Source: an uncultured Duganella sp.
Lineage (GTDB): Bacteria; Pseudomonadota; Gammaproteobacteria; Burkholderiales; Burkholderiaceae
Assembly: GCA_946482635.1 (NCBI GenBank)
Contig: CAMLSG010000271.1
Coordinates: forward strand, 1-6,165
Length of the DNA stretch: 6,165 nucleotides
Direction of reading: 5' to 3'
The translations under genes were made by a program, and so were the position numbers. The notes under the pieces were generated by a model that worked only from the letters and a program-made list of their open reading frames with translations, searched no databases and had not been told where the DNA came from. Position 1 is the first letter of the stretch. Each line of letters starts with the position of its first letter. Below are positions 1 to 6,074 of the stretch, piece by piece.

Positions 1-1167
1 TGCGTACATGGCCTGGTCGGCATGGCGCATGAGCTGGTCGATGACTTCCCCGTGCTCGGGATAAAGGGCGATGCCGATGCTGGCGTGCGGCTGCAGGCTG
101 CAGCCGGCCAGCGCCAGCGGGGTGGCGATCACTTGCTGGATCTTGCCGGCCAGCGCCTCGGCCTGCGCCTGGTCGGCTACGTTTTCCAGCAGGGCGACAA
201 ACTCGTCGCCGCCGATGCGCGCCACCGTGTCGGCCTCGCGCACGCAGGAGGTGATGCGGCGCGCAATGGCATGCAGCAGCTGGTCGCCCACCACATGCCC
301 GTGCTCGTCGTTGACCCGCTTGAAGTCGTCCAGGTCGATGAACAGCAAGGCGCCGCGCGACTGGCCGCGCCGGCAGCGCGCGATGGCAGACAGGATGCGG
401 TCCTGGAACAGGCGCCGGTTCGGCAAGCCGGTCAGCTCGTCGTAGCGCGCCGCATGGGCCAGGTCGGCATGCAGCGCCAGCCTTTCAATCACGGCGCCGG
501 CCTGGCCGGCGGTAAATTCCAGCAGGTCGATGTCCCTGGCCGGCAGCGTGCCGTGGCGCCCCAGGTCCAGCCGCAATTCGCCGAACGCGATGCCGGAAGC
601 CGACAAGGTGACGTGGTGCCAGCCGGTCGCATCGGGCAGCGGCGCGCCTTCGGGCGAGCTGGCGTAAGCCAGCCGTTCGCCCGGCTGCAGCACGGCCACC
701 ATGCCGCGCAAGGGCAGCAAGCCTTGCAGGATCTGCTCGAAGGCGCGGAACAGCTCGGGCAGCGTTTCCGCGCCGTGGGCGGCGGTGGCCAGCGCCAGCA
801 TGCCGGCCTGGCGCTGTTCGGCCAGCTTGCGCTCGCTGATATCGCGCGCCACGCCGATGCGCAGCCGGTCTTCCGGCGACCAGCGCGCGGTCCACATGAT
901 GTGGGCGACGCTGCCGTCCTTGCGCAGGTAGCGGTTCTCGAACCCGAGTCCGGGGCGGCCGTTCAGCACATGTCCCATTTCGGCCACGGTGCGGGCCTTG
1001 TCGTCGGGGTGGATGAAATCGAGGATGATGCGGCCGGTCATTTCTTCCGGCGCATAGCCGAAGATCGCCCGGCAGGCCGGGTTGACGAACACGATGCGTC
1101 CGCCCTCGTCCACCATGAAGACGGCATCCAGTAACAGCTCAGGCAGGCGCGCTAATGCATCGGTCAT
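1..1167 (-). CDS. PAS-GAF-GGDEF diguanylate cyclase (C-terminus outside the window)
   Basis: Predicted cytoplasmic diguanylate cyclase that condenses two GTP into c-di-GMP. The 389 visible residues read without a stop to the window edge. Residues about 5-117 form a PAS sensor domain (DAVFMVDEGGRIVFVN near the start, then a YLRKDGS segment and a closing DISERK linker). Residues about 120-235 look like a GAF domain, more weakly. The GGDEF domain begins at YDELTGLPNR (Y242). The active-site GGDEF is intact at 319-323, and an RxxD inhibitory I-site (R310, D313) sits exactly five residues before it, so product inhibition is expected. The sequence ends at ADQAMYA, close to the usual end of the domain; an EAL domain beyond the edge cannot be excluded. 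No membrane segment or signal peptide is visible. The ATG overlaps the aminotransferase TGA as ATGA and has no clear Shine-Dalgarno, which suggests translational coupling. The sensed ligand is unknown. Confidence 0.95.
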   Translation of the reverse strand, partial: MTDALARLPELLLDAVFMVDEGGRIVFVNPACRAIFGYAPEEMTGRIILDFIHPDDKARTVAEMGHVLNGRPGLGFENRYLRKDGSVAHIMWTARWSPEDRLRIGVARDISERKLAEQRQAGMLALATAAHGAETLPELFRAFEQILQGLLPLRGMVAVLQPGERLAYASSPEGAPLPDATGWHHVTLSASGIAFGELRLDLGRHGTLPARDIDLLEFTAGQAGAVIERLALHADLAHAARYDELTGLPNRRLFQDRILSAIARCRRGQSRGALLFIDLDDFKRVNDEHGHVVGDQLLHAIARRITSCVREADTVARIGGDEFVALLENVADQAQAEALAGKIQQVIATPLALAGCSLQPHASIGIALYPEHGEVIDQLMRHADQAMYA

Positions 1168-2324
1168 GCAAGCAGGATACAGCACTCGGCGACCTTTTGG
1201 CAGGCGGCCTGCAGGTGCGCCGGCTCAATCGTGAGCGGCGGCAGCAGGCGCACCTGGCGGTTGTGGAAACCGATGCAGACGCCGGCCGCCAGCAAGTAGC
1301 GGGCGCAGGCCGCCGCCTGTTCCGCCGTAGGGAAAGCCAGGATCCACATGGCGCCTGCCCCGGCCAGCTTGACGCTGCCGTCCGCCAGTACCGGCAACAG
1401 GGCTTGCTGTACGGTGCGTTCGATCTCCCCTGCCAGCGCTACGGCATCGAGCGCTTGCAGGCTTGCCAAGGTTGCACAGGCCGCCGCTGCGGCCAGCGCA
1501 TTGTTCGAGAACGTGCTGCCCAGCAGCATGCGCGGCGAAATCGCGATGCCGTCGCGCACCGCTACGCCGCCCACCGGGAAGCCATTGCCGCAAGCCTTGC
1601 CGAACACGATGATGTCGGGTTGAACCCCATGCTGCAGGAAGCAGAATTTCGGCCCGGTGCGATGGAAGCCGGTCAGCACTTCGTCGTACACCAGCATGGC
1701 GCCATGCCGGCTCGCCAGCGCGCGCAGCGCCTGGTAAAACGCCAGCGAGGCGCTCCAGCCGAAGGACGTGGCGTGCACCGGTTCGACGAAGATGGCAGCG
1801 ACTTCGCCGCTGCGCAGGCGAGCTTCGACGGCGGCCAAGCTTGCCGCTTCGTCCACACCGGGGCCGCAAGGCATGCGGTGCACTTGCACGATGGCCAGTC
1901 CATCGCCGTTGTCCCAGGCCAGCGCCGCAGTCAGGAACGACTTGCCGTGCATGGCGCCGGCGAAGCCCAGCGCGCTGTTGCGGCCAGTCGTCGCGCGCGC
2001 AATGCGGAAAGCCTGCTCGTTGGCTTCCATGCCGGTCGAGGCAAGGCTGGCCAGCGTGTAGCCGCCGGGCAGGAAAGCATTCATGGCCGCGCGCATTTCC
2101 TGTACCATGGGCGTCGCGTAGCCGCCGGTGATCCACACCTTGCCGAGCTGGCGCTCGATGGCCTCGCGCACCGCCGGATGACGATGGCCAAGCCACACCG
2201 TGCCGTGTGCGGTAAACAGATCGATCAAGGTCCGGCCATCCGCGGTGTGCAGCAGGTCCGCTTGCGCATCGACGATGCTGAAGGAGTCCAAATTGCTTAA
2301 TGCGCCTGCCGCAGTTCCAGTCAT
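1164..2324 (-). CDS. Class III PLP-dependent aminotransferase
   Basis: A 386-residue fold-type I, class III aminotransferase (the family of GabT, ArgD and glutamate-1-semialdehyde aminomutase). Visible family landmarks are: the N-terminal GHRHPAV segment (46-52), STGMEANE phosphate-binding region (96-103), MHG (125-127), the EP pair (181-182), YDEVLTGFHRTG with cofactor-binding D214, FGKACGNGFP with Schiff-base K243, GSTFSNN with T271, and VRLLPPLTI near the C-terminus. The D214-K243 spacing fits the class. The residue before HG, usually aromatic and stacking on PLP, is Met125. The substrate cannot be told from sequence; amino acids, diamines or sugars are all used in the class. ATG at 2324 is chosen because the family's conserved sequence begins soon after it. 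The reading frame stays open upstream to 2492, but that extension is non-family sequence antisense to the GNAT gene. The gene shares ATGA with the downstream cyclase gene and is probably co-transcribed with it. Confidence 0.93.
   Translation of the reverse strand: MTGTAAGALSNLDSFSIVDAQADLLHTADGRTLIDLFTAHGTVWLGHRHPAVREAIERQLGKVWITGGYATPMVQEMRAAMNAFLPGGYTLASLASTGMEANEQAFRIARATTGRNSALGFAGAMHGKSFLTAALAWDNGDGLAIVQVHRMPCGPGVDEAASLAAVEARLRSGEVAAIFVEPVHATSFGWSASLAFYQALRALASRHGAMLVYDEVLTGFHRTGPKFCFLQHGVQPDIIVFGKACGNGFPVGGVAVRDGIAISPRMLLGSTFSNNALAAAAACATLASLQALDAVALAGEIERTVQQALLPVLADGSVKLAGAGAMWILAFPTAEQAAACARYLLAAGVCIGFHNRQVRLLPPLTIEPAHLQAACQKVAECCILLA
2281..2286 (+). promoter_or_regulatory. Possible ribosome binding site AAGGAG for the GNAT-like gene
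   Basis: AAGGAG lies six bases before an in-frame TTG at 2293. It is the only good Shine-Dalgarno-like match before the acetyltransferase domain and is why TTG 2293 is preferred over ATG 2275. However, it lies inside the antisense aminotransferase coding region (Asp-Ser-Phe codons), so it may be a coincidence. Confidence 0.35.
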
Positions 2325-2943
2325 ACCGAGTCCCAACTTCAATTTAGAATTTCCAGTCGCCCTGGAATTATGGCATCGGGCCGGCAGCCGGATCAGCTTT
2401 GCCATTGGCGACGTCTGTTTCACGCAATTCGATGCTGCCGATGCCGACGCGCTGTTCGGCATCCGCAACGACCCGACAGTCATTCCCTTCATGCCCGGCG
2501 CCCAGGCCGTCTCCTACCAGCGCCACCTCGACTGGGTCAGCACCGCGCTGCTGCAGAAGAACAGCAAGACGCCACTGATCCTGCTGGGCCGCACCGCCGG
2601 CCGTGCGATCGGTTTCGGCCTCCTCAAGCCGACCGCGGAAGCCGGGGTGCTGGAGATTGGCGTCATCATTGCCGGGGCGTGGCAGCGCACCTCCCTGCCG
2701 CCGCGCCTTGGTGGCGCCCTGATCGCAGCGGCGGCCCAGCTGTTCGGCGCCCACACCCTAGTCAGCTACGTCAACCAGCAGCATGACCATGCGCTGCGCC
2801 TGAACAGCGGCGCGGGCCTGCTGCAGGCGCCGGCTTCGGACAAGGCGGGCGAACACTACTTCCGCACGCCGGTCAGCGCGCTGACCGCGACGCCGATTTA
2901 CCGGCGCTGCACGCGCGGCCTGCAGTTCACTATTATGGGATAA
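2293..2943 (+). CDS. GNAT-like N-acetyltransferase, start uncertain
   Basis: Only plus-strand gene in the window; about 216 residues if translation starts at TTG 2293. The GNAT-like region starts at about residue 34 with ISFAIGDVCFTQF, then DAADADALFGIRNDPTV, a pattern typical of RimJ/RimL-like acetyltransferases. A central beta segment (EIGVIIAGAWQR, W130) leads into LGGALIAAAAQLFGAHTLVSYVN and LNSGAGLLQ, resembling the acetyl-CoA-binding helix and the C-terminal part of the fold. The usual Q/RxxGxG/A loop is not clean (QRTSLPPRLGG), so activity is less certain. No ATG, GTG or TTG occurs in frame between 2296 and 2490. Candidate starts are TTG 2293 (good Shine-Dalgarno) and ATG 2275, both overlapping the divergent aminotransferase start; a rare start or a small frameshift near 2370-2392, where an out-of-frame ATG lies, is also possible. 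The 3' end overlaps the convergent hydroxylase by 11 bp. The substrate is unknown. Confidence 0.65.
   Translation: MLNAPAAVPVIPSPNFNLEFPVALELWHRAGSRISFAIGDVCFTQFDAADADALFGIRNDPTVIPFMPGAQAVSYQRHLDWVSTALLQKNSKTPLILLGRTAGRAIGFGLLKPTAEAGVLEIGVIIAGAWQRTSLPPRLGGALIAAAAQLFGAHTLVSYVNQQHDHALRLNSGAGLLQAPASDKAGEHYFRTPVSALTATPIYRRCTRGLQFTIMG
2351..2367. repeat. Short inverted repeat TTCCAG-N5-CTGGAA
   Basis: Six-base perfect arms (2351-2356 and 2362-2367) around a 5-base spacer, extendable to AATTCCAG/CTGGAATT with one bulged T. It lies in the small AT-rich pocket upstream of the aminotransferase start and near the GNAT 5' end. It could be an operator or mRNA hairpin, but an inverted repeat this short is expected by chance fairly often. 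Confidence 0.3.
2870..2887. repeat. 18-bp perfect palindrome near the convergent gene ends
   Basis: The bases CGGTCAGCGCGCTGACCG are perfectly self-complementary over 18 bp. The site lies inside the 3' coding part of the GNAT-like gene and starts 46 bases past the hydroxylase stop codon on the minus strand. A smaller CGCCG-N6-CGGCG hairpin follows at about 2891-2906. Neither is followed by a T-run, so this is not a canonical intrinsic terminator. It may still act as a 3' stem for either transcript, or be a by-product of GC-rich codons. Confidence 0.4.
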
Positions 2944-3433
2944 AGTCGAACAGCAGGACCACGCGGCGTTGCTGCGCCAGGTTCCATGCTTCATGCTCCA
3001 GGCGGTCGTCCAGCACCAGGGCGCGGCCCTCCTGCCAGCCCCTGGTTTCGCCGGACACGCGGATCGCGCAGTCGCCCGCCGGCACCTCAAGCCCGAGGTG
3101 ACAGCGCAGGTAAGGTCCTGGCTTGCCCTGGTGCGGCTTGATCCGGGTGCCGGGCCTGAGCACGGAAAACGCCACCGCGCCATGCGACGGCACCAGTTGC
3201 TCGATCAGCGCCGCCGTGCGCGGACAGCGCTGCACGCCCGCCGCCAGCGGCGCACGGTGCGGCAGGTTCCACAGACCGAACACTTGCCAGCCCTGGTCGT
3301 AGAGATGGGGTTCGACATAGTCGATCAATGCGTCCTGCACCGCCACGAATTCGGCGTGGATGTCCTGCCACTGCCGTTCCAGTTCGGCAATGAAGGGAAA
3401 GCGCGCCGCGTCGTGGAATGGTGCGGGCGTCAT
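2933..3433 (-). CDS. Aspartyl/asparaginyl beta-hydroxylase-family 2-oxoglutarate/Fe(II) oxygenase
   Basis: A 166-residue double-stranded beta-helix dioxygenase of the Asp/Asn hydroxylase family, which uses Fe(II), O2 and 2-oxoglutarate to hydroxylate the beta carbon of Asp/Asn; bacterial relatives also act on other substrates such as lipid A acyl chains (LpxO). The spacing of active-site residues equals that of human AspH as I recall it. Iron ligands would be H101 and H147 (46 apart, no third carboxylate: PHQG), and 2-oxoglutarate contacts S90, R110, H112 and R157. The terminal EHEAWN...RRVVLLFDF block is typical. There is no signal peptide or membrane segment, so it should act in the cytoplasm. 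ATG 3433 is chosen because AGGAG lies five bases upstream and it overlaps the glycosyltransferase stop as ATGA; the frame stays open to 3571 but that extension is not family-like. The natural substrate is unknown; the operon suggests a protein. Confidence 0.9.
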   Translation of the reverse strand: MTPAPFHDAARFPFIAELERQWQDIHAEFVAVQDALIDYVEPHLYDQGWQVFGLWNLPHRAPLAAGVQRCPRTAALIEQLVPSHGAVAFSVLRPGTRIKPHQGKPGPYLRCHLGLEVPAGDCAIRVSGETRGWQEGRALVLDDRLEHEAWNLAQQRRVVLLFDFIP

Positions 3434-5178
3434 GCGCGCTCCTGCCACGCCTGCAGGACCGCGCCCGCCAGCGTACGCTGGCCGCCAGCGTCTTGCGCGG
3501 CCAGCGTCGCAAAGCCGGCCCTGGCCAGGGCCGCGATGCGGCTTCGTTCGCTGCCGCTGGCGAGAAAGCACTGCAACAGTTGCAGGTACTGCGCGGTGCT
3601 GGCGGCGCGCAGTTCGCCCAGGCCGGCGCGCGACAGCAGCAGCGGGTCGACCCGCGAAGCGAGGTCGCCGCCTTCAAGGCAGATCAGCGGGATGCCCAGC
3701 GCCAGCGCATCCATCGCGGTGTTGGTGCCACCGAACGGGAAGCTTTGCAGGATCACCGACGCGCGCGACAGCCTTGCCATGTAGTCGGCATAGCTTGCCG
3801 CCGCATGCACCTGGGCGCCAGGGAATTGCCGTGCGAGCTCGCGGCGCAGCGCCAGCAATTCGACGCCGCTGGCATTGGGGAAGAAATGCACTTGCACGCC
3901 CGGCGGCGCCGGCTCCAGCGCCCTGGCCAGCAGCGCGAGGAATTGCGGCGTGAGCTTGATGCGCGCCGCATTGATCGCAATGGCCGGGCTTGCATCGGCC
4001 GGCGCGGCGGTGGCGTGCCAGCCGCCCGGCGGTGCGGCGGGCAACGCCTGCGCATCGTAAGTCGCCAGCGGCCCATATTCCGGCAGCGGCGCGCCGGCCA
4101 GGTCATGGTAGACCAGGGTGGCGTCGATCTGCTCGCTGCAGGAGGGCGCGGGATGGCCGACCGACATCAACTGCAATGGCGCCAGGCGCAGCATCGACAG
4201 CACAAACGTCCAGTAGGACATGCCTACGCTTGGGTACAGGATGACGTCCGGTGCGGTCGATGCCACCAAGTTGGCAAGGCGCACGACGTCGCGTTCGTGG
4301 GCCGGGAAATACACCTGGCCATGGCTGATCTGGCCATGCTCGGCACAGCGTGTCGGCTGGTCGGTTACCAGCGTCACCTGGAAATGTTCTTTCAGCCCCG
4401 CCAGCTGGTCCGCATAGCAGCGGAACATGGCGTGCTGGGGAAACAGCAGCTCGCCGACGATGGTCAGGCGCGGCTTGCCGTCCGCCGCGGCGGCCGGCTG
4501 GCGCTGTGCAGGCAAGGGCAGGCCGTGCAGCATGGCGCCGGCCTGGCGCACGATGGCCTTCTTGAATGCATGGCGATCCGGATCGCCCAGGTAGCTGACG
4601 AAAAATGCCGAAGACTGCAGGGGCTCCAGGTACCGCAGCGGCATCTTTACCGGCGGCACCGACATCAGCCAGCGCCCGATGTCGCCGGTACGCTGCGCGA
4701 CGCCCGCGTCGAGGGGACAGGCGTCCAGGCAGGCAATCGCCGCCATCCGCGCGTGCACCGGGTCGTGGCTACTCCATTCGGCCAGCGCAGCAGCCGACAG
4801 CAAAGAGCCATCGCCAAGGGCGGCCAGCTTCAACTGTTTCCAGGCCGGCATGCGTTGCGGCTGCTGCAGCTCATCCTCACCGGCACCGAGGACCTGCGAC
4901 AGGAAGTCGCGGTAGCCGGTGGCCGTGGCCTGCACCAGGTTGCGCACCACGCCCCTGACCACCAGCAGCCGCAGCATGCCCAGTTCATCCTTGACTGGCG
5001 CCTCGCGGATCCAGCGCGCCAGCAGTTCAAGCAAGACTGCTTCATCGCCGGGCGGCAGCCCGATGTCGCGCTGCCGCCACTGGCCTCCCAGCATCGATTC
5101 GAACAGGTGCTTGTGGAATTCCTCCCGGCCCGACAAACGGCGGGCCGACTGGAGGAAATCAATCCTGGGTTCGCTCAT
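3430..5178 (-). CDS. HMW1C-like (GT41) glycosyltransferase, putative protein N-glycosyltransferase
   Basis: A 582-residue cytoplasmic protein resembling the HMW1C/ApNGT N-glycosyltransferases, which transfer hexose from UDP-sugar to Asn in N-x-S/T of proteins before export (ApNGT is about 620 residues). Residues 1-230 are mostly helical, with a SYLGDPDRHAFKKAIVRQ stretch like the end of the HMW1C N-terminal domain. The first GT-B Rossmann domain starts near K235 (KPRLTIVGELLFPQHAMFR, H249) and includes LYPSVGM, MLRLAPLQLMSVGHPAP (H342). The second includes RIKLTPQF (K408) and SFPFGGTNTAMDAL (N486, D490). From memory these match ApNGT H277, K441, N521 and D525. The ApNGT Q469 region (GQSNG) is instead FPNASG (433-438), so sugar or peptide specificity may differ. 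The start lies three bases after the PEP-CTERM stop with no clear Shine-Dalgarno, suggesting coupling. An OGT/SPINDLY-like O-linked activity is the main alternative. Confidence 0.85.
   Translation of the reverse strand: MSEPRIDFLQSARRLSGREEFHKHLFESMLGGQWRQRDIGLPPGDEAVLLELLARWIREAPVKDELGMLRLLVVRGVVRNLVQATATGYRDFLSQVLGAGEDELQQPQRMPAWKQLKLAALGDGSLLSAAALAEWSSHDPVHARMAAIACLDACPLDAGVAQRTGDIGRWLMSVPPVKMPLRYLEPLQSSAFFVSYLGDPDRHAFKKAIVRQAGAMLHGLPLPAQRQPAAAADGKPRLTIVGELLFPQHAMFRCYADQLAGLKEHFQVTLVTDQPTRCAEHGQISHGQVYFPAHERDVVRLANLVASTAPDVILYPSVGMSYWTFVLSMLRLAPLQLMSVGHPAPSCSEQIDATLVYHDLAGAPLPEYGPLATYDAQALPAAPPGGWHATAAPADASPAIAINAARIKLTPQFLALLARALEPAPPGVQVHFFPNASGVELLALRRELARQFPGAQVHAAASYADYMARLSRASVILQSFPFGGTNTAMDALALGIPLICLEGGDLASRVDPLLLSRAGLGELRAASTAQYLQLLQCFLASGSERSRIAALARAGFATLAAQDAGGQRTLAGAVLQAWQERA
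3439..3443 (-). promoter_or_regulatory. Shine-Dalgarno AGGAG of the hydroxylase gene
   Basis: AGGAG lies on the minus strand inside the 3' end of the glycosyltransferase gene, five bases before ATG 3433. It fixes the hydroxylase start and excludes the longer in-frame extension. Confidence 0.7.
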
Positions 5179-5181
5179 TTT

Positions 5182-6033
5182 TCAGCGGGAGCGCCGGCGC
5201 TTGATACCCGCCAGGCCAAGCAAGCCGAGGCCCATCAACAGCACTGAGGACGGTTCGGGCACATCGTTGGCAGGCGCCCTGATCTCCTCGATATCGAGGG
5301 TCAGGCTGGCATTGGACAGGAACAGGTCGCCGCTTACGCCCAAGTTCCAGTTCAGCGCGTGGTTGGCCAGCAGGCCGTCCAGCAGGGACAGGTCAGTGAT
5401 GGTACCTGCCACCGAGAAGCCGCCGTTCCAGTCGGTGGTGCGGGTGGTGGTCTGGGTATAGCTGTCGCCGTAATAGTTGCTGTAGTTGCCGCTGTTCCAG
5501 CCGCCGCAGGTGTAATTGCCGCAGCGGTAGCTGTAGTAGTAGCCGCCATAACCGGTACGGTTTTCGAAGATGTGGCCGTTGTAGCGGCTGGCGGTCGAAT
5601 CGGACTGGAACATGCTCGTCTGGCCGAAGCCGGCGCCGATCCCTTCCAGCGAGACAGCAACGCTCTCGCTTTCGCCCGTCTGGGTTACGGTTGCGTAGTT
5701 GTTCACCGTGCGCAAGTAATCCGTTTGCCAGTTGGAGCCGTCGTAATACTGGCGCTGGAAGGCATAAGCGCTTGCGCTGGAGCCGTTCGACTGGGGTTGG
5801 CCCTGGTACATGCCATCCGCGTCATCGCTGAAATTGAAGGCGAACGATGCGCTGTTGATCTTGTATTTTTGCGGCAGGATGGACGTGCCATCGAAAGTAC
5901 CGGCATGGTTGCCGGCGCCCAGGTAACTGCCGTCGCCGATCGAGCCGGTCAGCGTGAAGGGAGCGGCCTGGGCTGCCTGCGACATCGACACCAGGGCGGT
6001 AGCCAGTGCTACGGCGAGAAGTTTTCGGTTCAT
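5182..6033 (-). CDS. Exported PEP-CTERM surface protein with a Gly/Tyr/Asn-rich segment
   Basis: A 283-residue exported protein of unknown specific role. The N-terminus is a Sec signal peptide: MNRK, a hydrophobic stretch, and likely cleavage after AQA (residue 23). The C-terminus is a complete PEP-CTERM sorting signal: VPEPSS (PEP at 259-261), a hydrophobic segment about 264-277, then KRRRSR. PEP-CTERM proteins are processed by a membrane exosortase and usually accompany exopolysaccharide; no exosortase gene is in the window. The middle is beta-rich and low-complexity, with a Gly/Tyr/Asn/Ser segment at 158-200. Six N-x-S/T sequons occur at N67, N83, N158, N173, N183 and N241. The only two cysteines, C171 and C176, flank N173 (CGNYTC). 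ATG 6033 is preferred to the in-frame GTG 6039, because the AGGTGA Shine-Dalgarno overlaps that GTG. It is the first gene of the predicted operon and the natural candidate substrate of the two downstream enzymes. Confidence 0.93.
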   Translation of the reverse strand: MNRKLLAVALATALVSMSQAAQAAPFTLTGSIGDGSYLGAGNHAGTFDGTSILPQKYKINSASFAFNFSDDADGMYQGQPQSNGSSASAYAFQRQYYDGSNWQTDYLRTVNNYATVTQTGESESVAVSLEGIGAGFGQTSMFQSDSTASRYNGHIFENRTGYGGYYYSYRCGNYTCGGWNSGNYSNYYGDSYTQTTTRTTDWNGGFSVAGTITDLSLLDGLLANHALNWNLGVSGDLFLSNASLTLDIEEIRAPANDVPEPSSVLLMGLGLLGLAGIKRRRSR

Positions 6034-6035
6034 AT

Positions 6036-6041
6036 TCACCT
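6036..6041 (-). promoter_or_regulatory. Shine-Dalgarno AGGTGA of the PEP-CTERM gene
   Basis: AGGTGA on the minus strand ends two bases before ATG 6033. The spacing is short but the match to the 16S 3' end is good. Because it overlaps GTG 6039, it points to ATG as the real start. Confidence 0.65.
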
Positions 6042-6074
6042 AAAGTTGTCCAAAAGAATTTAGATGACCTTTGG

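Noticed and set aside
22..1134. Long plus-strand open frame (370 codons) opposite the diguanylate cyclase
   Set aside because: It is the antisense of a clear PAS-GAF-GGDEF protein, is rich in Arg/Ala/Gln/Gly, and shows no recognisable domain; typical of GC-rich DNA.
1155..2300. Plus-strand open frame (381 codons) opposite the aminotransferase
   Set aside because: The minus strand carries every class III motif; the plus-strand product is low-complexity and resembles no family.
2325..2492. N-terminal extension of the aminotransferase up to an ATG at 2492
   Set aside because: The added 56 residues do not look like class III sequence and run antisense through the conserved part of the GNAT-like gene.
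3434..3571. N-terminal extension of the hydroxylase up to 3571
   Set aside because: The extension lies in the glycosyltransferase coding region and is Arg/Gly-rich, and ATG 3433 has a good Shine-Dalgarno and an ATGA overlap.
3418..5247. Plus-strand open frame (609 codons) opposite the glycosyltransferase
   Set aside because: It is longer than the real gene but has Gln/Arg/His-rich composition and no domain; the minus strand has conserved GT41 motifs.
5450..5570. Repeated GTAGTAGTAG-like triplets as a microsatellite or tandem repeat
   Set aside because: They are the Tyr codons (TAC) of the Gly/Tyr-rich segment in frame; no regular repeat unit extends beyond a few codons.
5359..6063. Plus-strand open frame rich in Val and Ala opposite the PEP-CTERM gene
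   Set aside because: It mirrors the Tyr/Asn/Gly codon bias of the real gene; the minus strand has both a signal peptide and a PEP-CTERM tail.
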